Made by a program: the position numbers and the translations under genes. A stretch of DNA of 64,000 nt from Frateuria edaphi (GTDB taxonomy: Bacteria > Pseudomonadota > Gammaproteobacteria > Xanthomonadales > Rhodanobacteraceae). Within the stretch, counting starts at the first letter, position 1, and the number at the start of each line of letters is the position of its first letter. The stretch is from positions 1,364,001 through 1,428,000 of the forward strand of contig NZ_CP088251.1 of the NCBI RefSeq assembly GCF_021117405.1, read 5' to 3'. The notes under the pieces are model-generated. The model was not told the origin of the DNA, ran no database searches, and was given only the letters and a program-made list of their open reading frames with translations. Of the stretch, positions 10,938 through 21,555 are shown piece after piece.

Positions 10938-12050
10938 TCAGGGTCCTGCGGGAGGAAGGGAAAGGCCGCCAAACGGCGCATCGGTGGCCGCGATCACGGC
11001 GCCGCCCAGGCAGGCTTCGCCGTCGTAGAACACCACCGACTGGCCCGGGGTGACCGCCCGCTGGGGTTCGTCGAAGCGCACCTCCAGCCCGTCGGGCAAC
11101 CATTGGACCTCGCATGCCTGGTCCGCTTGCCGGTAACGGGTCTTGGCGGTGCAGCGGAAGGCGGTTGCCGGAGCCGCGCCGGCTACCCAGGTCGGCGCTT
11201 CGGCAAGCAGGCGCTTCGACTGCAGCCAGTGGTTTTCGCCGCCCTGCGCCACGTAGAGCATGTTCGCTCCCACGTCCTTGCCGACCACGTACCACGGCTC
11301 GCCACCCATGCCCTGGCGCCCGCCGATGCCCAGCCCGTTGCGCTGGCCCAGCGTGTAATACATGGTGCCCTGGTGCTCGCCGACCAAGGTCCCTTCCGGG
11401 GTGCGCATTTCGCCGGGCCGCGCCGGGATGTACTGCGCCAGGAAGCTGCGGAAGTCGCGCTCGCCGATGAAGCAGATGCCGGTCGAATCCTTCTTGGCAT
11501 GCGTCGGCAGGGCGGCGGCTCGGGCCAGTTCGCGCACCAGCGATTTCTCGATCTCGCCGACCGGGAACAGCGTGGCGGACAACTGCCGCTGGCCCAGCGC
11601 GTGCAGGAAGTAGGTCTGGTCCTTGCCCGCGTCCACCGCACGCAGCAGGCGGTAGCGTCCGTCGCGCTCGTCGACGCGCGCGTAATGGCCGGTGGCGATC
11701 TTTTCAGCGCCCAGCGCCCGCGCCTCGTCCAGGAAGGTCTTGAACTTGATCTCGCGGTTGCACAGCACGTCCGGGTTGGGCGTGCGCCCGGCGCGGTACT
11801 CGGTGAGGAAGTGGGCGAAGACGCCGTCCCAGTACTCAGCCGCGAAGTTGCGCGCGTGGAAGGGGATTCCCAGGCGCCCGCATACCGCCAGGGCGTCCTT
11901 GCGGTCGGCGTCGGCGGTGCAGGGGCCGTCGCGGTCGTCCTCTTCCCAGTTCTGCATGAACAGGCCTTCGACCTCGTGGCCGGCCTGCTTGAGCAGCAGC
12001 GCGGCGACCGACGAGTCGACCCCGCCGGACACGCCCAGCATCACCTTCAT
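10938..12050 (-). CDS. mnmA: tRNA 2-thiouridylase MnmA
   Basis: MnmA (TrmU) thiolates U34 of tRNA Lys, Glu and Gln using sulfur relayed from IscS/Tus proteins. The PP-loop motif [17 protein letters not shown] is at residues 4-20. The catalytic Cys pair is in [12 protein letters not shown] (near 105) and [13 protein letters not shown] (near 200), followed by the central domain signature [17 protein letters not shown]. Length is 370 aa, as expected. The start at 12050 overlaps the stop of the upstream Nudix gene by 4 nt (ATGA), and hflD follows 20 nt downstream, so the three form one operon. All key residues are intact. Confidence 0.97.
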   Translation of the reverse strand: MKVMLGVSGGVDSSVAALLLKQAGHEVEGLFMQNWEEDDRDGPCTADADRKDALAVCGRLGIPFHARNFAAEYWDGVFAHFLTEYRAGRTPNPDVLCNREIKFKTFLDEARALGAEKIATGHYARVDERDGRYRLLRAVDAGKDQTYFLHALGQRQLSATLFPVGEIEKSLVRELARAAALPTHAKKDSTGICFIGERDFRSFLAQYIPARPGEMRTPEGTLVGEHQGTMYYTLGQRNGLGIGGRQGMGGEPWYVVGKDVGANMLYVAQGGENHWLQSKRLLAEAPTWVAGAAPATAFRCTAKTRYRQADQACEVQWLPDGLEVRFDEPQRAVTPGQSVVFYDGEACLGGAVIAATDAPFGGLSLPPAGP

Positions 12051-12535
12051 GGCAGGGCAGGCTCCGCAAGCAGACTGGACAGTACGTCCAGCGGCAGGCG
12101 CCGGCCCGCCAGCCAGGCATCGATGCTGAGCAGCACCATGGGACTGCGCAGGCGCCCGCCCAGCGCGGCGATCTCGGCGCGGGTCAGCCACACTGCGCGG
12201 CAGATACCCTCGTCTAGTGCGCGATGCGGGTCGTGCGCCAGCGCGCGCGCCGCGAAGCTGAAGCGGACCACGCCCTCGCCATGCTCGGTACTGCGCCATT
12301 GGTGCACGCCCAGGAAATGCTCGACCTCGATCGTCCAGCCGGTTTCCTCCAGCGTTTCGCGCACCGCAGCCTGCAGGAGGCTTTCCCGGTCGTCCAGGTG
12401 GCCAGCCGGTTGGTTGTAGACGAGGCGGCCGTCGACCTCCTCCTCGACCATCAGGTAACGCTCGCCACGCGCGACCACGCAGGCGACGGTGACGCGGGGG
12501 CGCCAGACGGAAGGATCGGTGGAAGTGACGGACAT
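12047..12535 (-). CDS. Nudix hydrolase, NudJ-like
   Basis: Nudix-fold pyrophosphohydrolase of 162 aa. The Nudix box starts at [20 protein letters not shown] and continues TGW, at about residues 45-67, and fits GX5EX7REUXEEXGU exactly. Its place directly ahead of mnmA, with ATGA overlap, is that of nudJ (ymfB), which hydrolyses thiamine and nucleoside pyrophosphates in E. coli. Substrate specificity here is inferred from synteny only. Upstream, 129 nt separate it from divergent clpS and should hold the operon promoter. Confidence 0.88.
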   Translation of the reverse strand: MSVTSTDPSVWRPRVTVACVVARGERYLMVEEEVDGRLVYNQPAGHLDDRESLLQAAVRETLEETGWTIEVEHFLGVHQWRSTEHGEGVVRFSFAARALAHDPHRALDEGICRAVWLTRAEIAALGGRLRSPMVLLSIDAWLAGRRLPLDVLSSLLAEPALP

Positions 12536-12664
12536 CGGGGACGGGAGGGGTGGAAATGCGCCATTGTGCCATCACCTAAACGAGGCGCGTCCTGCACGGC
12601 GGCGCGACGGGGCTGCATCCGTCGCGGCGTATACTCCGTACCAGCAACAAAGTCCCCACGAGCA

Positions 12665-12991
12665 ATGGCCCACGAACCCGAACACGACCCCGGCAGCGGA
12701 CACGGCCTGGCCGTCGAGACCAGCCGCCCGGAACTGGCACGGCCGCCACTTTTTCAAGTTGTGCTGCTGAATGACGATTTCACTCCCATGGACTTCGTGG
12801 TCGAAGTGCTCCGTGGCTTCTTTGCCATGGACCAGGAACGCGCGGTGCAGGTGATGCTGCACGTGCATACCCGTGGCAAGGGTGTGTGCGGGGTCTTTAC
12901 CCGCGAGGTGGCGGAGACGAAAGTGACACAAGTGAACGAGTACTCACGGACTCATCAGCATCCCTTGTTGTGCACTATGGAAAAGCTATGA
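12665..12991 (+). CDS. clpS: ATP-dependent Clp protease adaptor ClpS
   Basis: ClpS binds N-degron substrates (N-terminal Leu, Phe, Trp, Tyr) and delivers them to ClpAP. The family core is present: [20 protein letters not shown] with the substrate-pocket NDD, then [19 protein letters not shown], ending with the conserved Cys-rich stretch near residue 104. It is 108 aa. The 30-residue N-terminal extension is flexible and Gly/His/Pro-rich, as in other ClpS. clpA follows 65 nt later in the usual order. The aat gene, which creates Leu/Phe N-degrons, is at 37.9 kb. Confidence 0.95.
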   Translation: MAHEPEHDPGSGHGLAVETSRPELARPPLFQVVLLNDDFTPMDFVVEVLRGFFAMDQERAVQVMLHVHTRGKGVCGVFTREVAETKVTQVNEYSRTHQHPLLCTMEKL

Positions 12992-13056
12992 GCAGCCCCA
13001 TCTTGTAGCCATCGCGGCATAGCCGCCCAAGCCAATCCCAAGCGGAGAAGGTCCGG

Positions 13057-15327
<2,271 letters not shown>

Positions 15328-15436
15328 CAGGGCGCCGAATGGCGTTGCAGGAGCGCTCTCGTGCGCGACCGCATGTATATCGCGGTCGCGCACAGATGCA
15401 CCTCTGAAGGCGGCCTCCTTCGGAATTACGGGCACG

Positions 15437-15466
15437 AAAAAAGGCCGCGCATTGCGCGGCCTTTTT
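15437..15466. terminator. Bidirectional terminator between clpA and infA
   Basis: Stem GGCCGCGC/GCGCGGCC with a 3-nt loop, flanked by A6 on the left and T5 on the right. It can therefore terminate both the rightward clpA and the leftward infA transcripts. Confidence 0.92.
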
Positions 15467-15483
15467 CGTTTGTCCGTGGAAGC

Positions 15484-15702
15484 TTACTTCATGCGGTAAG
15501 TGATCCGCCCCTTGGTCAGGTCATAGGGAGTCATCTCGACCTTGACCTTGTCGCCCGTGAGGATGCGGATGTAGTGCTTGCGCATGCGGCCGGAAATGTG
15601 GGCGGTAATCACGTGCCCGTTCTCCAGCTGCACACGGAACATGGTGTTGGGCAGGGTCTCCTGGACCGTGCCTTCCATTTCGATGACGTCGTCTTTGGCC
15701 AT
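15484..15702 (-). CDS. infA: Translation initiation factor IF-1
   Basis: IF-1 binds the 30S A site during initiation. It is a 72-residue OB-fold protein starting [19 protein letters not shown] and including [16 protein letters not shown], essentially identical to the family consensus. The ATG at 15702 is chosen, since the longer open frame adds 19 residues no IF-1 has. It is monocistronic and convergent with clpA. In E. coli aat is adjacent to infA; here aat is about 22 kb away. Confidence 0.98.
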   Translation of the reverse strand: MAKDDVIEMEGTVQETLPNTMFRVQLENGHVITAHISGRMRKHYIRILTGDKVKVEMTPYDLTKGRITYRMK

Positions 15703-15786
15703 GCGTTCCGGTGTATGGGGCCCGGCCGTGGCGGCCGCGTAAGCGGGCAAGTATGCCACCTCCGGGCCGCCCGATCAAAGTTGCAG

Positions 15787-16071
15787 TCAGGCGGCATCCC
15801 CGAAGTACTCGTCCAGCTTGCGCCGGATCTCCTGCTCCACCATGCCCTTGAGTGGCGACAGCATCAGGCCGAGCTCGGCGGTGACGTGGACCGACTGCGG
15901 CGCCACCGCGATCGCGCCGCTCACGCCCGAACGGGAAAACCTCAGCGTGTCGCCTTCCCACTGGCTCTGCATGTCGAACTTTTCGCGCATCCGCGTGGCG
16001 ACCTTTTCGACCACGGCGCGGGCCTGGTCCAGGGGCAGGTTGTGCGGACGGCGGATGTCGATCTTGGGCAT
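15787..16071 (-). CDS. Polyhydroxyalkanoic acid system family protein
   Basis: A 94-residue protein starting MPKIDIRRPHNLPLDQARAV. The pattern of an N-terminal helix for coiled interaction, a central FSRSGVSGAIAV strand pair and a C-terminal EIRRKLDEYFG helix matches the small family annotated as polyhydroxyalkanoic acid system (PHA_gran_rgn) proteins. Many members occur in genomes without an adjacent PHA locus, and none is visible here, so the family name should not be read as function. It resembles START/polyketide-cyclase-like small domains. It is divergent from the FHA gene. Confidence 0.75.
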   Translation of the reverse strand: MPKIDIRRPHNLPLDQARAVVEKVATRMREKFDMQSQWEGDTLRFSRSGVSGAIAVAPQSVHVTAELGLMLSPLKGMVEQEIRRKLDEYFGDAA

Positions 16072-16169
16072 GGCTGGGCTCCGTGTTGAAGCGTCCATCT
16101 TACGCGGCGAACGCGAAGCACACGCCATGCATCTGCTAGAGTCCCGGGCATCTCCGGATCGGTCTTCAG

Positions 16170-16937
16170 ATGCGCATCGAGTTCCCCAATTCGGCTCGCG
16201 AGGAGTTTCGCTGGGCGCAGGTCGCTTTGCGCATCGGCAGCGCGCCGGACAACGACCTGGTGGTCTCCGCGCAGCAAGGCGCGGCGCACCACCTGCGTAT
16301 CCTGCAGGATCGCCGCGGCTGGGTGCTCGAAGTCCTGTCGGGCGCCGGCCGGGTCTACGTCAACGCGCGCCCCGTGCGCGAACGCGCGCTGTTGCGCGCA
16401 GGCGACATCCTGAGCCTGGGCGACTGCCGCATGTTGCTGTGCGCCGACGAGACACCCGCCAGGCGCGCGCCGGTGGCGCTTTCCGAGCAGGGCCGTTGTA
16501 CCGCGGCGCTGCGTGCGGTGGCCGGGCCGTTGTCCGGGCGCGTGTTCCCGCTGCACGAGCGGCTGGAACTCGGGCCCCAGGGCGACCAGCCGCTGGAGCT
16601 GCCGCAGGCGACCACCGCGACGCTCGCGCTGTTCTGGAAAGAGGGCGAACTGCGCGTGGCCGCCAGCGCGACGCCGTCACGCTATCCGCTGCGGCTCAAC
16701 GGGGCCGCGGTGGAACAGGCCGCGCTGCATCCGGGCGACCAGCTGGGCATCGCCATGCACCGCTTCCTGGTGGACGCGCCCGGCTTGCTGCCCTCGCCGG
16801 TGGGGACGCCGCCGGAGCCGCCGGCCGCGCACCTCCCCGAGGACCAGGCCGGGCCGCGGGGCGAGGTGTGGTGGCTGATCGCCACGGCCGCGGTGCTGGC
16901 GCTCCTGATCGCGCTGATCCTGCTGGTGCGGTTCTAG
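16170..16937 (+). CDS. FHA-domain protein with C-terminal membrane anchor
   Basis: A 255-residue protein. The N-terminal 90 residues look like a forkhead-associated fold: RIGSAPDNDLVVSAQQGAAHH carries the typical R-IG-x-x-x-N-D and S/H positions, followed by VYVNARPVRERALLRAGDIL. A second, more degenerate FHA-like unit spans about 105-205 (GRVFPLHERLELG; LNGAAVEQAALHPGDQLGI). A Pro-rich linker leads to one transmembrane segment (VWWLIATAAVLALLIALILL) at the extreme C-terminus, so the FHA part is cytoplasmic. FHA domains bind phosphothreonine; no kinase or type VI secretion gene is nearby. Partner unknown. Confidence 0.75.
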   Translation: MRIEFPNSAREEFRWAQVALRIGSAPDNDLVVSAQQGAAHHLRILQDRRGWVLEVLSGAGRVYVNARPVRERALLRAGDILSLGDCRMLLCADETPARRAPVALSEQGRCTAALRAVAGPLSGRVFPLHERLELGPQGDQPLELPQATTATLALFWKEGELRVAASATPSRYPLRLNGAAVEQAALHPGDQLGIAMHRFLVDAPGLLPSPVGTPPEPPAAHLPEDQAGPRGEVWWLIATAAVLALLIALILLVRF

Positions 16938-16973
16938 CGGCGAAATCTCCTACAGGAAGCCTTGCGCCTGGAC

Positions 16974-18566
16974 TCAGCCTTCGGCCATCCGCTTCAGTTC
17001 TTCCAGCCGATCGGCGTCGCGCACCGAAAGGTCCGTCCGCCAGCGCAGGATCCGCGGGAAGCGCACCGCCACGCCTGACTTGTGCCGCGTGGACCGCTGG
17101 ATCGCCTCGTACGCCAGTTCGAACACATGCTCCGGTTCGACCGAACGCACCGGACCGAAGCGTTCGAGGGTATGCGCCCGGATCCACGCATCCAGTCGTG
17201 CGATTTCGGCATCGTCCAGCCCGGAGTAGGCCTTGGCCACCGGCACCAGATGGCCCCGGTCCCACACGCCGAAGGTGTAGTCGGTGAACAGGCCCGCCCG
17301 TCGCCCGTGGCCGGATTGGGCGTAGATCAGCACCGCATCCAGCGTGTAGGGATCGACCTTCCACTTCCACCAGTCGCCCCGCTTGCGGCCGACGCGATAG
17401 GGCGAGTCCAGGCGTTTGAGCATCAAGCCCTCGGTGCGCCGCTCGCGCGATTGCTCGCGCAGTTGAGCCAAGGTGGCCCAGTCGTCGGTGTGGGCGGCGG
17501 GCGAGAGCAGCAGCGTCGGCGGCATGCCATCCAGCAGCGCGGCGAGACGCTCGCGCCGCAGGTGCAGCGGCGTCTCGCGCAGGTCGGCGCCATCCAGTTC
17601 CAGCAGGTCGTAGGCCATGAAGCGCACCGGCGTCTCGGCCAGCAGCTTCGCGCCGGGCTTGAGCTTGCCGATGCGCTTCTGCAGAGCGGTGAACGGTCGC
17701 GGCGCCGCCGCCTCGCCATCCCAGGCGAGGATCTCCCCGTCGAGCACGCAGCCGGAGGGCAGGGCGCAGGCGGCCTGTTCGATTTCAGGGAAGCGTCCGT
17801 CCAGCCGCTCCTCGCCGCGCGACCACAGCCTCGCCTCGTCGGCGCGGCGCATGAGCTGGGCGCGGATGCCGTCCCATTTCCATTCGGCCAGCCAGTCGCC
17901 GCGTTCGCCCAAGCTCTCCGCCGGCGATTCCAGGGGCGAGGCGAGGAAGAAGGGATAAGGTCGGTGCTCGCGATGGGCGTCGTCCTCCGCGGGTTGCGCC
18001 AGGGCCGCCAGCGAGCTGGTGCTCGGCCTCCAGTCGCCGCTCAGGCGATGGGCGATCAGGTCGGTGGGAAGCTGCGACCACAACGCCAGCGCCTGCACAA
18101 CCAGGCGCTGCGACACGCCCACCCGCAGCGCGCCGGTGATCAGCTTGTTGAGCAGGAAGACTTCGTCCGGCGGCAGGGTTTTCCACCACGCCTGCAGTTG
18201 CGCCACGCGACCGGGCGGATCGAGCCGGCTCAAGGCCGGCAGGCGCTGCTCCATCCACGTGTGCAGCCGGGCATCGTCGGATGGCCGGCCGGACGGCAGC
18301 AGCAGGGCGATGGCTTCGGCCAGGTCGCCCACGTGCGCGTAACTCTCGTCGATGAGCCAGTCGGGGTAGCCCGTGGCCTCGCGGGTAGCCAGGCGCAATT
18401 CGGTGACGCTGGCCAGCCGGCGCAGCTTGCCGCCGCCGAGCACGTACACCGCCCAAGCCGCGTCGGCGGGGGGCGCGTCGTGCAGGTAGTCAGCGATGGC
18501 GTCGCGCTTGGCGGTGGTCGAGCCGGTGCGGTCGAGCGCGGCATAGAGCTGGACGAAGCGGCGCAT
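16974..18566 (-). CDS. ATP-dependent DNA ligase (MBL-exonuclease-associated type)
   Basis: ATP-dependent ligase of 530 aa. An N-terminal DNA-binding domain (about 1-200) is followed by the nucleotidyltransferase domain with active-site Lys in EWKWDGIRAQL (about residue 228). Further motifs are SRGEERLDGRFPEIE, VLDGEILAWDG, EGLMLKRLDSPYRVGRKRGD and KWKVDPYTLDAVLIYAQ, and an OB-fold C-terminus completes it. This is the bacterial ligase group that partners with an MBL-fold exonuclease, an Lhr-like helicase and a metallophosphoesterase in a DNA-repair cassette. Here only the exonuclease is adjacent (3 nt gap, same strand). Role in repair of damaged ends is inferred from that association. All catalytic motifs look intact. 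Confidence 0.92.
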   Translation of the reverse strand: MRRFVQLYAALDRTGSTTAKRDAIADYLHDAPPADAAWAVYVLGGGKLRRLASVTELRLATREATGYPDWLIDESYAHVGDLAEAIALLLPSGRPSDDARLHTWMEQRLPALSRLDPPGRVAQLQAWWKTLPPDEVFLLNKLITGALRVGVSQRLVVQALALWSQLPTDLIAHRLSGDWRPSTSSLAALAQPAEDDAHREHRPYPFFLASPLESPAESLGERGDWLAEWKWDGIRAQLMRRADEARLWSRGEERLDGRFPEIEQAACALPSGCVLDGEILAWDGEAAAPRPFTALQKRIGKLKPGAKLLAETPVRFMAYDLLELDGADLRETPLHLRRERLAALLDGMPPTLLLSPAAHTDDWATLAQLREQSRERRTEGLMLKRLDSPYRVGRKRGDWWKWKVDPYTLDAVLIYAQSGHGRRAGLFTDYTFGVWDRGHLVPVAKAYSGLDDAEIARLDAWIRAHTLERFGPVRSVEPEHVFELAYEAIQRSTRHKSGVAVRFPRILRWRTDLSVRDADRLEELKRMAEG

Positions 18567-18569
18567 CGC

Positions 18570-19556
18570 TCAGGCTCCCAGCGCCGCCAGCGGGAGCGCA
18601 TCGTGGCCCTGCTCGCGCAGGTAACGCACCAGCGCATCGCCATCGCCATGGGTCACATAGATGCGCGCGGCGCCACTGTCACGCACGCTGCGCACCAGGC
18701 CGTTCCAGTCGGCGTGATCGGAGACCACGAAGCCGCGCTCGTAGCCGCGCCGGCGCCGGTTGCCGCGCACCTGCATCCAGCCGGAGGCGAAGGCGGTCGA
18801 GGCGTTGGGGAAGCGCCGCATCCACGGCGAACCGGCGGCCGACGGAGGCGCCAGGATCAGCTCCCCCGCCAGCGCCGCGCCACGTGCGTTCTCCTCCAGC
18901 GGCTGCGTGGGCGGCATCGCCACGCCCGCCTCGCGATAGAGCTGCGTCAGCCGCAACAGGGCGCCATGAAGGTGGATCACGCGATCGACCCGCGGCGCGA
19001 GTTCGGCCAGCAGCCGTTGCGCCTTGCCTAGCGCATAGCAGAACAGCACGGCCGACACCTTGCGGCGGGCACAGTCGTCCCACCACGCGAGCAGTTCGTC
19101 GATTACCTGTGCCATCGGCGGCCAACGGTAGACGGGCAGGGCGAAGGTCGATTCGGTGACGAAGGTGTCGCAGGGAACGGGCTCGAACGGTGCACAGGTG
19201 GGGTCAGGCTCGCGCTTGTAGTCGCCCGAGACCACCACGACGCGGCCGGCATGCTCCATCCGCACCTGCGCCGCGCCCAGCATGTGGCCAGAGGGATGCA
19301 ACGACACCTTCACCTCGCCGAGCGTGAACGGCTCGCCGTAATCGTAGGCGTCGATCACAGCCGGCTCGCCCAGCCGCTCGCGCATCAGCCCGAGGCCGGC
19401 GCGCGCGACGTGGTAGCGCGCGTTGCCTTGGCGCGCATGGTCGCCATGCGCGTGCGTCACCACGGCCTGCGCGACCGGTTCGGCCGGGTCGATATGGAAG
19501 CCGCCGGCGGGGCAGTAGAGGCCTTCGGGACGGGGCTGGAGCAACGGATCGGGCAT
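18570..19556 (-). CDS. Ligase-associated MBL-fold exonuclease
   Basis: Metallo-beta-lactamase/beta-CASP-like nuclease of 328 aa, of the family called ligase-associated DNA damage response exonuclease. The zinc motif THAHGDHARQGN is at about residue 34, HPSGHMLGAAQVRME near 90, VVVSGDYK near 108, and the later metal ligand region VVSDHADWNGL near 277. It resembles SNM1/Pso2 and mRNA 3'-end processing factors. It directly precedes the ATP-dependent ligase, leaving 3 nt, so the two proteins are made together and probably act in sequence on DNA ends. Substrate is inferred from the family. Confidence 0.9.
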   Translation of the reverse strand: MPDPLLQPRPEGLYCPAGGFHIDPAEPVAQAVVTHAHGDHARQGNARYHVARAGLGLMRERLGEPAVIDAYDYGEPFTLGEVKVSLHPSGHMLGAAQVRMEHAGRVVVVSGDYKREPDPTCAPFEPVPCDTFVTESTFALPVYRWPPMAQVIDELLAWWDDCARRKVSAVLFCYALGKAQRLLAELAPRVDRVIHLHGALLRLTQLYREAGVAMPPTQPLEENARGAALAGELILAPPSAAGSPWMRRFPNASTAFASGWMQVRGNRRRRGYERGFVVSDHADWNGLVRSVRDSGAARIYVTHGDGDALVRYLREQGHDALPLAALGA

Positions 19557-19679
19557 GAGGCGATGCTCGTGGCCGGGGCGTCAAGTTGGCGGCAACAGCT
19601 CGTCGCGCGATGGGACGCCATGACGCATCCCCGGCCCTCAACCCCGCCCTCGACGCGCGAGAGGGAGCGATTCCGCGGA

Positions 19680-21449
19680 TCAGGCGACGAACTGCAGCCT
19701 TGCCAGCTCGGCGTAGAGCCCACCTTCGGCCAGCAGGCTTTCGTGCGTGCCCTGGGCGACGATGCGTCCGCCGTCCATCACCACGATGCGGTCGGCGCGC
19801 TGCACGGTCGCCAGGCGGTGGGCGATGACCAGCGTGGTGCGGCCTTTTTCCAGGCGTTCGAGGGCCTGCTGGATGGCGGCTTCCGATTGCGCGTCTAGCG
19901 CCGAAGTGGCCTCGTCGAGAAGCAGCAGCGGGGCGTCGCGCAGGATGGCGCGGGCGATGGCGATGCGCTGGCGTTGGCCACCGGACAGGCGCACGCCGCG
20001 TTCCCCCAGTTCGGCGTCGTAACCCTCGCCGAGTGCGCTGACGAATTCGTGGGCCTCGGCGGCGTGGGCCGCCTCCCGTACCTCATCGTCGCTCGCCGCC
20101 TGGCGGCCGAAACGGATGTTGTCGGCGGCGCTGCCGGCGAAGATCACCGTTTCCTGCGGCACCAGCGCGATGGTGCCGCGCAGTTCGGACAGCGCGACCG
20201 CGCGCAGGTCCATGCCATCCAGCCGGATCGCGCCGGTCTGCGGGTCGTAGAAGCGCAGCAGCAGGGCGAACACGGTGCTCTTGCCGGCGCCGGAGGGGCC
20301 GACCAGTGCCACGGTCTCGCCGGGGCGGATGTCCAGGGTGAAGTCATGCAGCGCCGGCGCATCCGGCCGCGTGGGATAGTGGAATCCGACGTGCTCGAAG
20401 CGCAGCGCGCCGCTGACCGGGCGGGGCAGCGCGAGCGGCTGCGGCGGGTCGGCGATGTGCGCCTGTTCGCCGAACAGTTCGCCGATGCGCTCCATCGCGC
20501 CGGCGGCACGCAGCACGTCGCCCCATACCTCGGACAGCCCGGCCACCGAGCCGGCGGCGAACACCGCGTACAGCACGAACTGGCCGAGGATGCCGGCATT
20601 GAGCCTGCCGCCCAGCACGTCGCGCGCGCCGACCCAGAGCACCAGCGTGATTGCGCCGAAGAACAGCACGATCACCGCCGCGGTGAGCAGCGCGCGCATG
20701 CCGATGCGCCGGCGCGCACTTTCCAGAGCGCGGTCGATGGCGTCGCCGTAGCGGCGGCTCTCGATGCCCTCGCGGGCGTAGGCCTTGACCGCCGGTGCGG
20801 CGTTGAGTGTTTCGTTGGCGATCGCCGCGGCGTCCGCCAGGCGGTCCTGGCTGGCGCGCGAAAGTTTCTGCACGCGGCGGCCGAAGATCAGGATCGGCAA
20901 CATCACCGCCGGGATCACCAGCGCGGTGAGGCCGGCCAGTCGCGGACTGGTCCAGACCATCATGGCGCTGGCGCCCAGCAGCATCACCGCGCTGCGAAGC
21001 GCCACGGAGATGCCCGAGCCGATCAACGCCTGCACCACCTCGGTGTCGGTACCCAGCCGCGAGATCAGCTCGCCCACGCGCGAGCGCTCGAAGAAGCCGA
21101 CGTCCAGCCGGATCACATGCGCGTACAGCTTGGCCCGCAGCGCGGCCAGCGAGCGCTCGCCAAGCAGCGTGATGCAGAAATAGCGCGCGGCGGTGGCGAA
21201 GGCGAGCACCAGCGCCACGCCGAACAGGCCGAGGAAGGTGCGATTGATCGTGTCGCTGCTGGCATGGCCGAAACCGGCGTCGATCATGTGCCGCACCGCC
21301 ATCGGCAACACCAGCGTGGAGCCGGAAGACAGCCCCAGGAACACCAGCCAGCCGATCGCCAGCGCCTTGTGCGGCTTGAGGAACGGCCACAGCTGGCGCA
21401 GGGCGCCGACGCGGGCGGTGGGCTTGCCGGGGGGCGTGGTGTCGCTCAT
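19680..21449 (-). CDS. ABC exporter, fused permease and ATPase (MsbA-like)
   Basis: A 589-residue half-transporter that would homodimerise. The membrane domain occupies about residues 25-320, with several hydrophobic helices (ALAIGWLVFLGLSSGSTLVL and others). The ATPase domain has Walker A GPSGAGKST, signature LSGGQRQRIAIARAI, Walker B LLLLDEATSALD and H-loop VIAHRL. It belongs to the multidrug/lipid exporter class. It lacks peptidase or signalling domains and has no neighbour indicating a substrate. It is not msbA by synteny (no lpxK next to it). Substrate unknown. Confidence 0.88.
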   Translation of the reverse strand: MSDTTPPGKPTARVGALRQLWPFLKPHKALAIGWLVFLGLSSGSTLVLPMAVRHMIDAGFGHASSDTINRTFLGLFGVALVLAFATAARYFCITLLGERSLAALRAKLYAHVIRLDVGFFERSRVGELISRLGTDTEVVQALIGSGISVALRSAVMLLGASAMMVWTSPRLAGLTALVIPAVMLPILIFGRRVQKLSRASQDRLADAAAIANETLNAAPAVKAYAREGIESRRYGDAIDRALESARRRIGMRALLTAAVIVLFFGAITLVLWVGARDVLGGRLNAGILGQFVLYAVFAAGSVAGLSEVWGDVLRAAGAMERIGELFGEQAHIADPPQPLALPRPVSGALRFEHVGFHYPTRPDAPALHDFTLDIRPGETVALVGPSGAGKSTVFALLLRFYDPQTGAIRLDGMDLRAVALSELRGTIALVPQETVIFAGSAADNIRFGRQAASDDEVREAAHAAEAHEFVSALGEGYDAELGERGVRLSGGQRQRIAIARAILRDAPLLLLDEATSALDAQSEAAIQQALERLEKGRTTLVIAHRLATVQRADRIVVMDGGRIVAQGTHESLLAEGGLYAELARLQFVA

Positions 21450-21522
21450 CGAGGCGCCTGCAGGAGTGGAGCCTGGTGAGGTGGGGGCGGGTGGGACCTA
21501 CCCCAAGCCTGCCGGCGGATGG

Positions 21523-21549
21523 ACCCTCCCCCGCGTTGCCGGGGAGGGT
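21523..21549. repeat. Inverted repeat downstream of the OPT transporter
   Basis: Nine-bp stem ACCCTCCCC/GGGGAGGGT around a 9-nt loop, 7 nt past the transporter stop. There is no T tract, so it is a REP-like element or a Rho-dependent 3' stabiliser rather than a clear terminator. Confidence 0.45.
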
Positions 21550-21555
21550 CAGCGG

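Noticed and set aside
19680-21449. msbA
   Set aside because: The architecture fits, but many exporters do, and there is no lpxK or other lipid A gene beside it.
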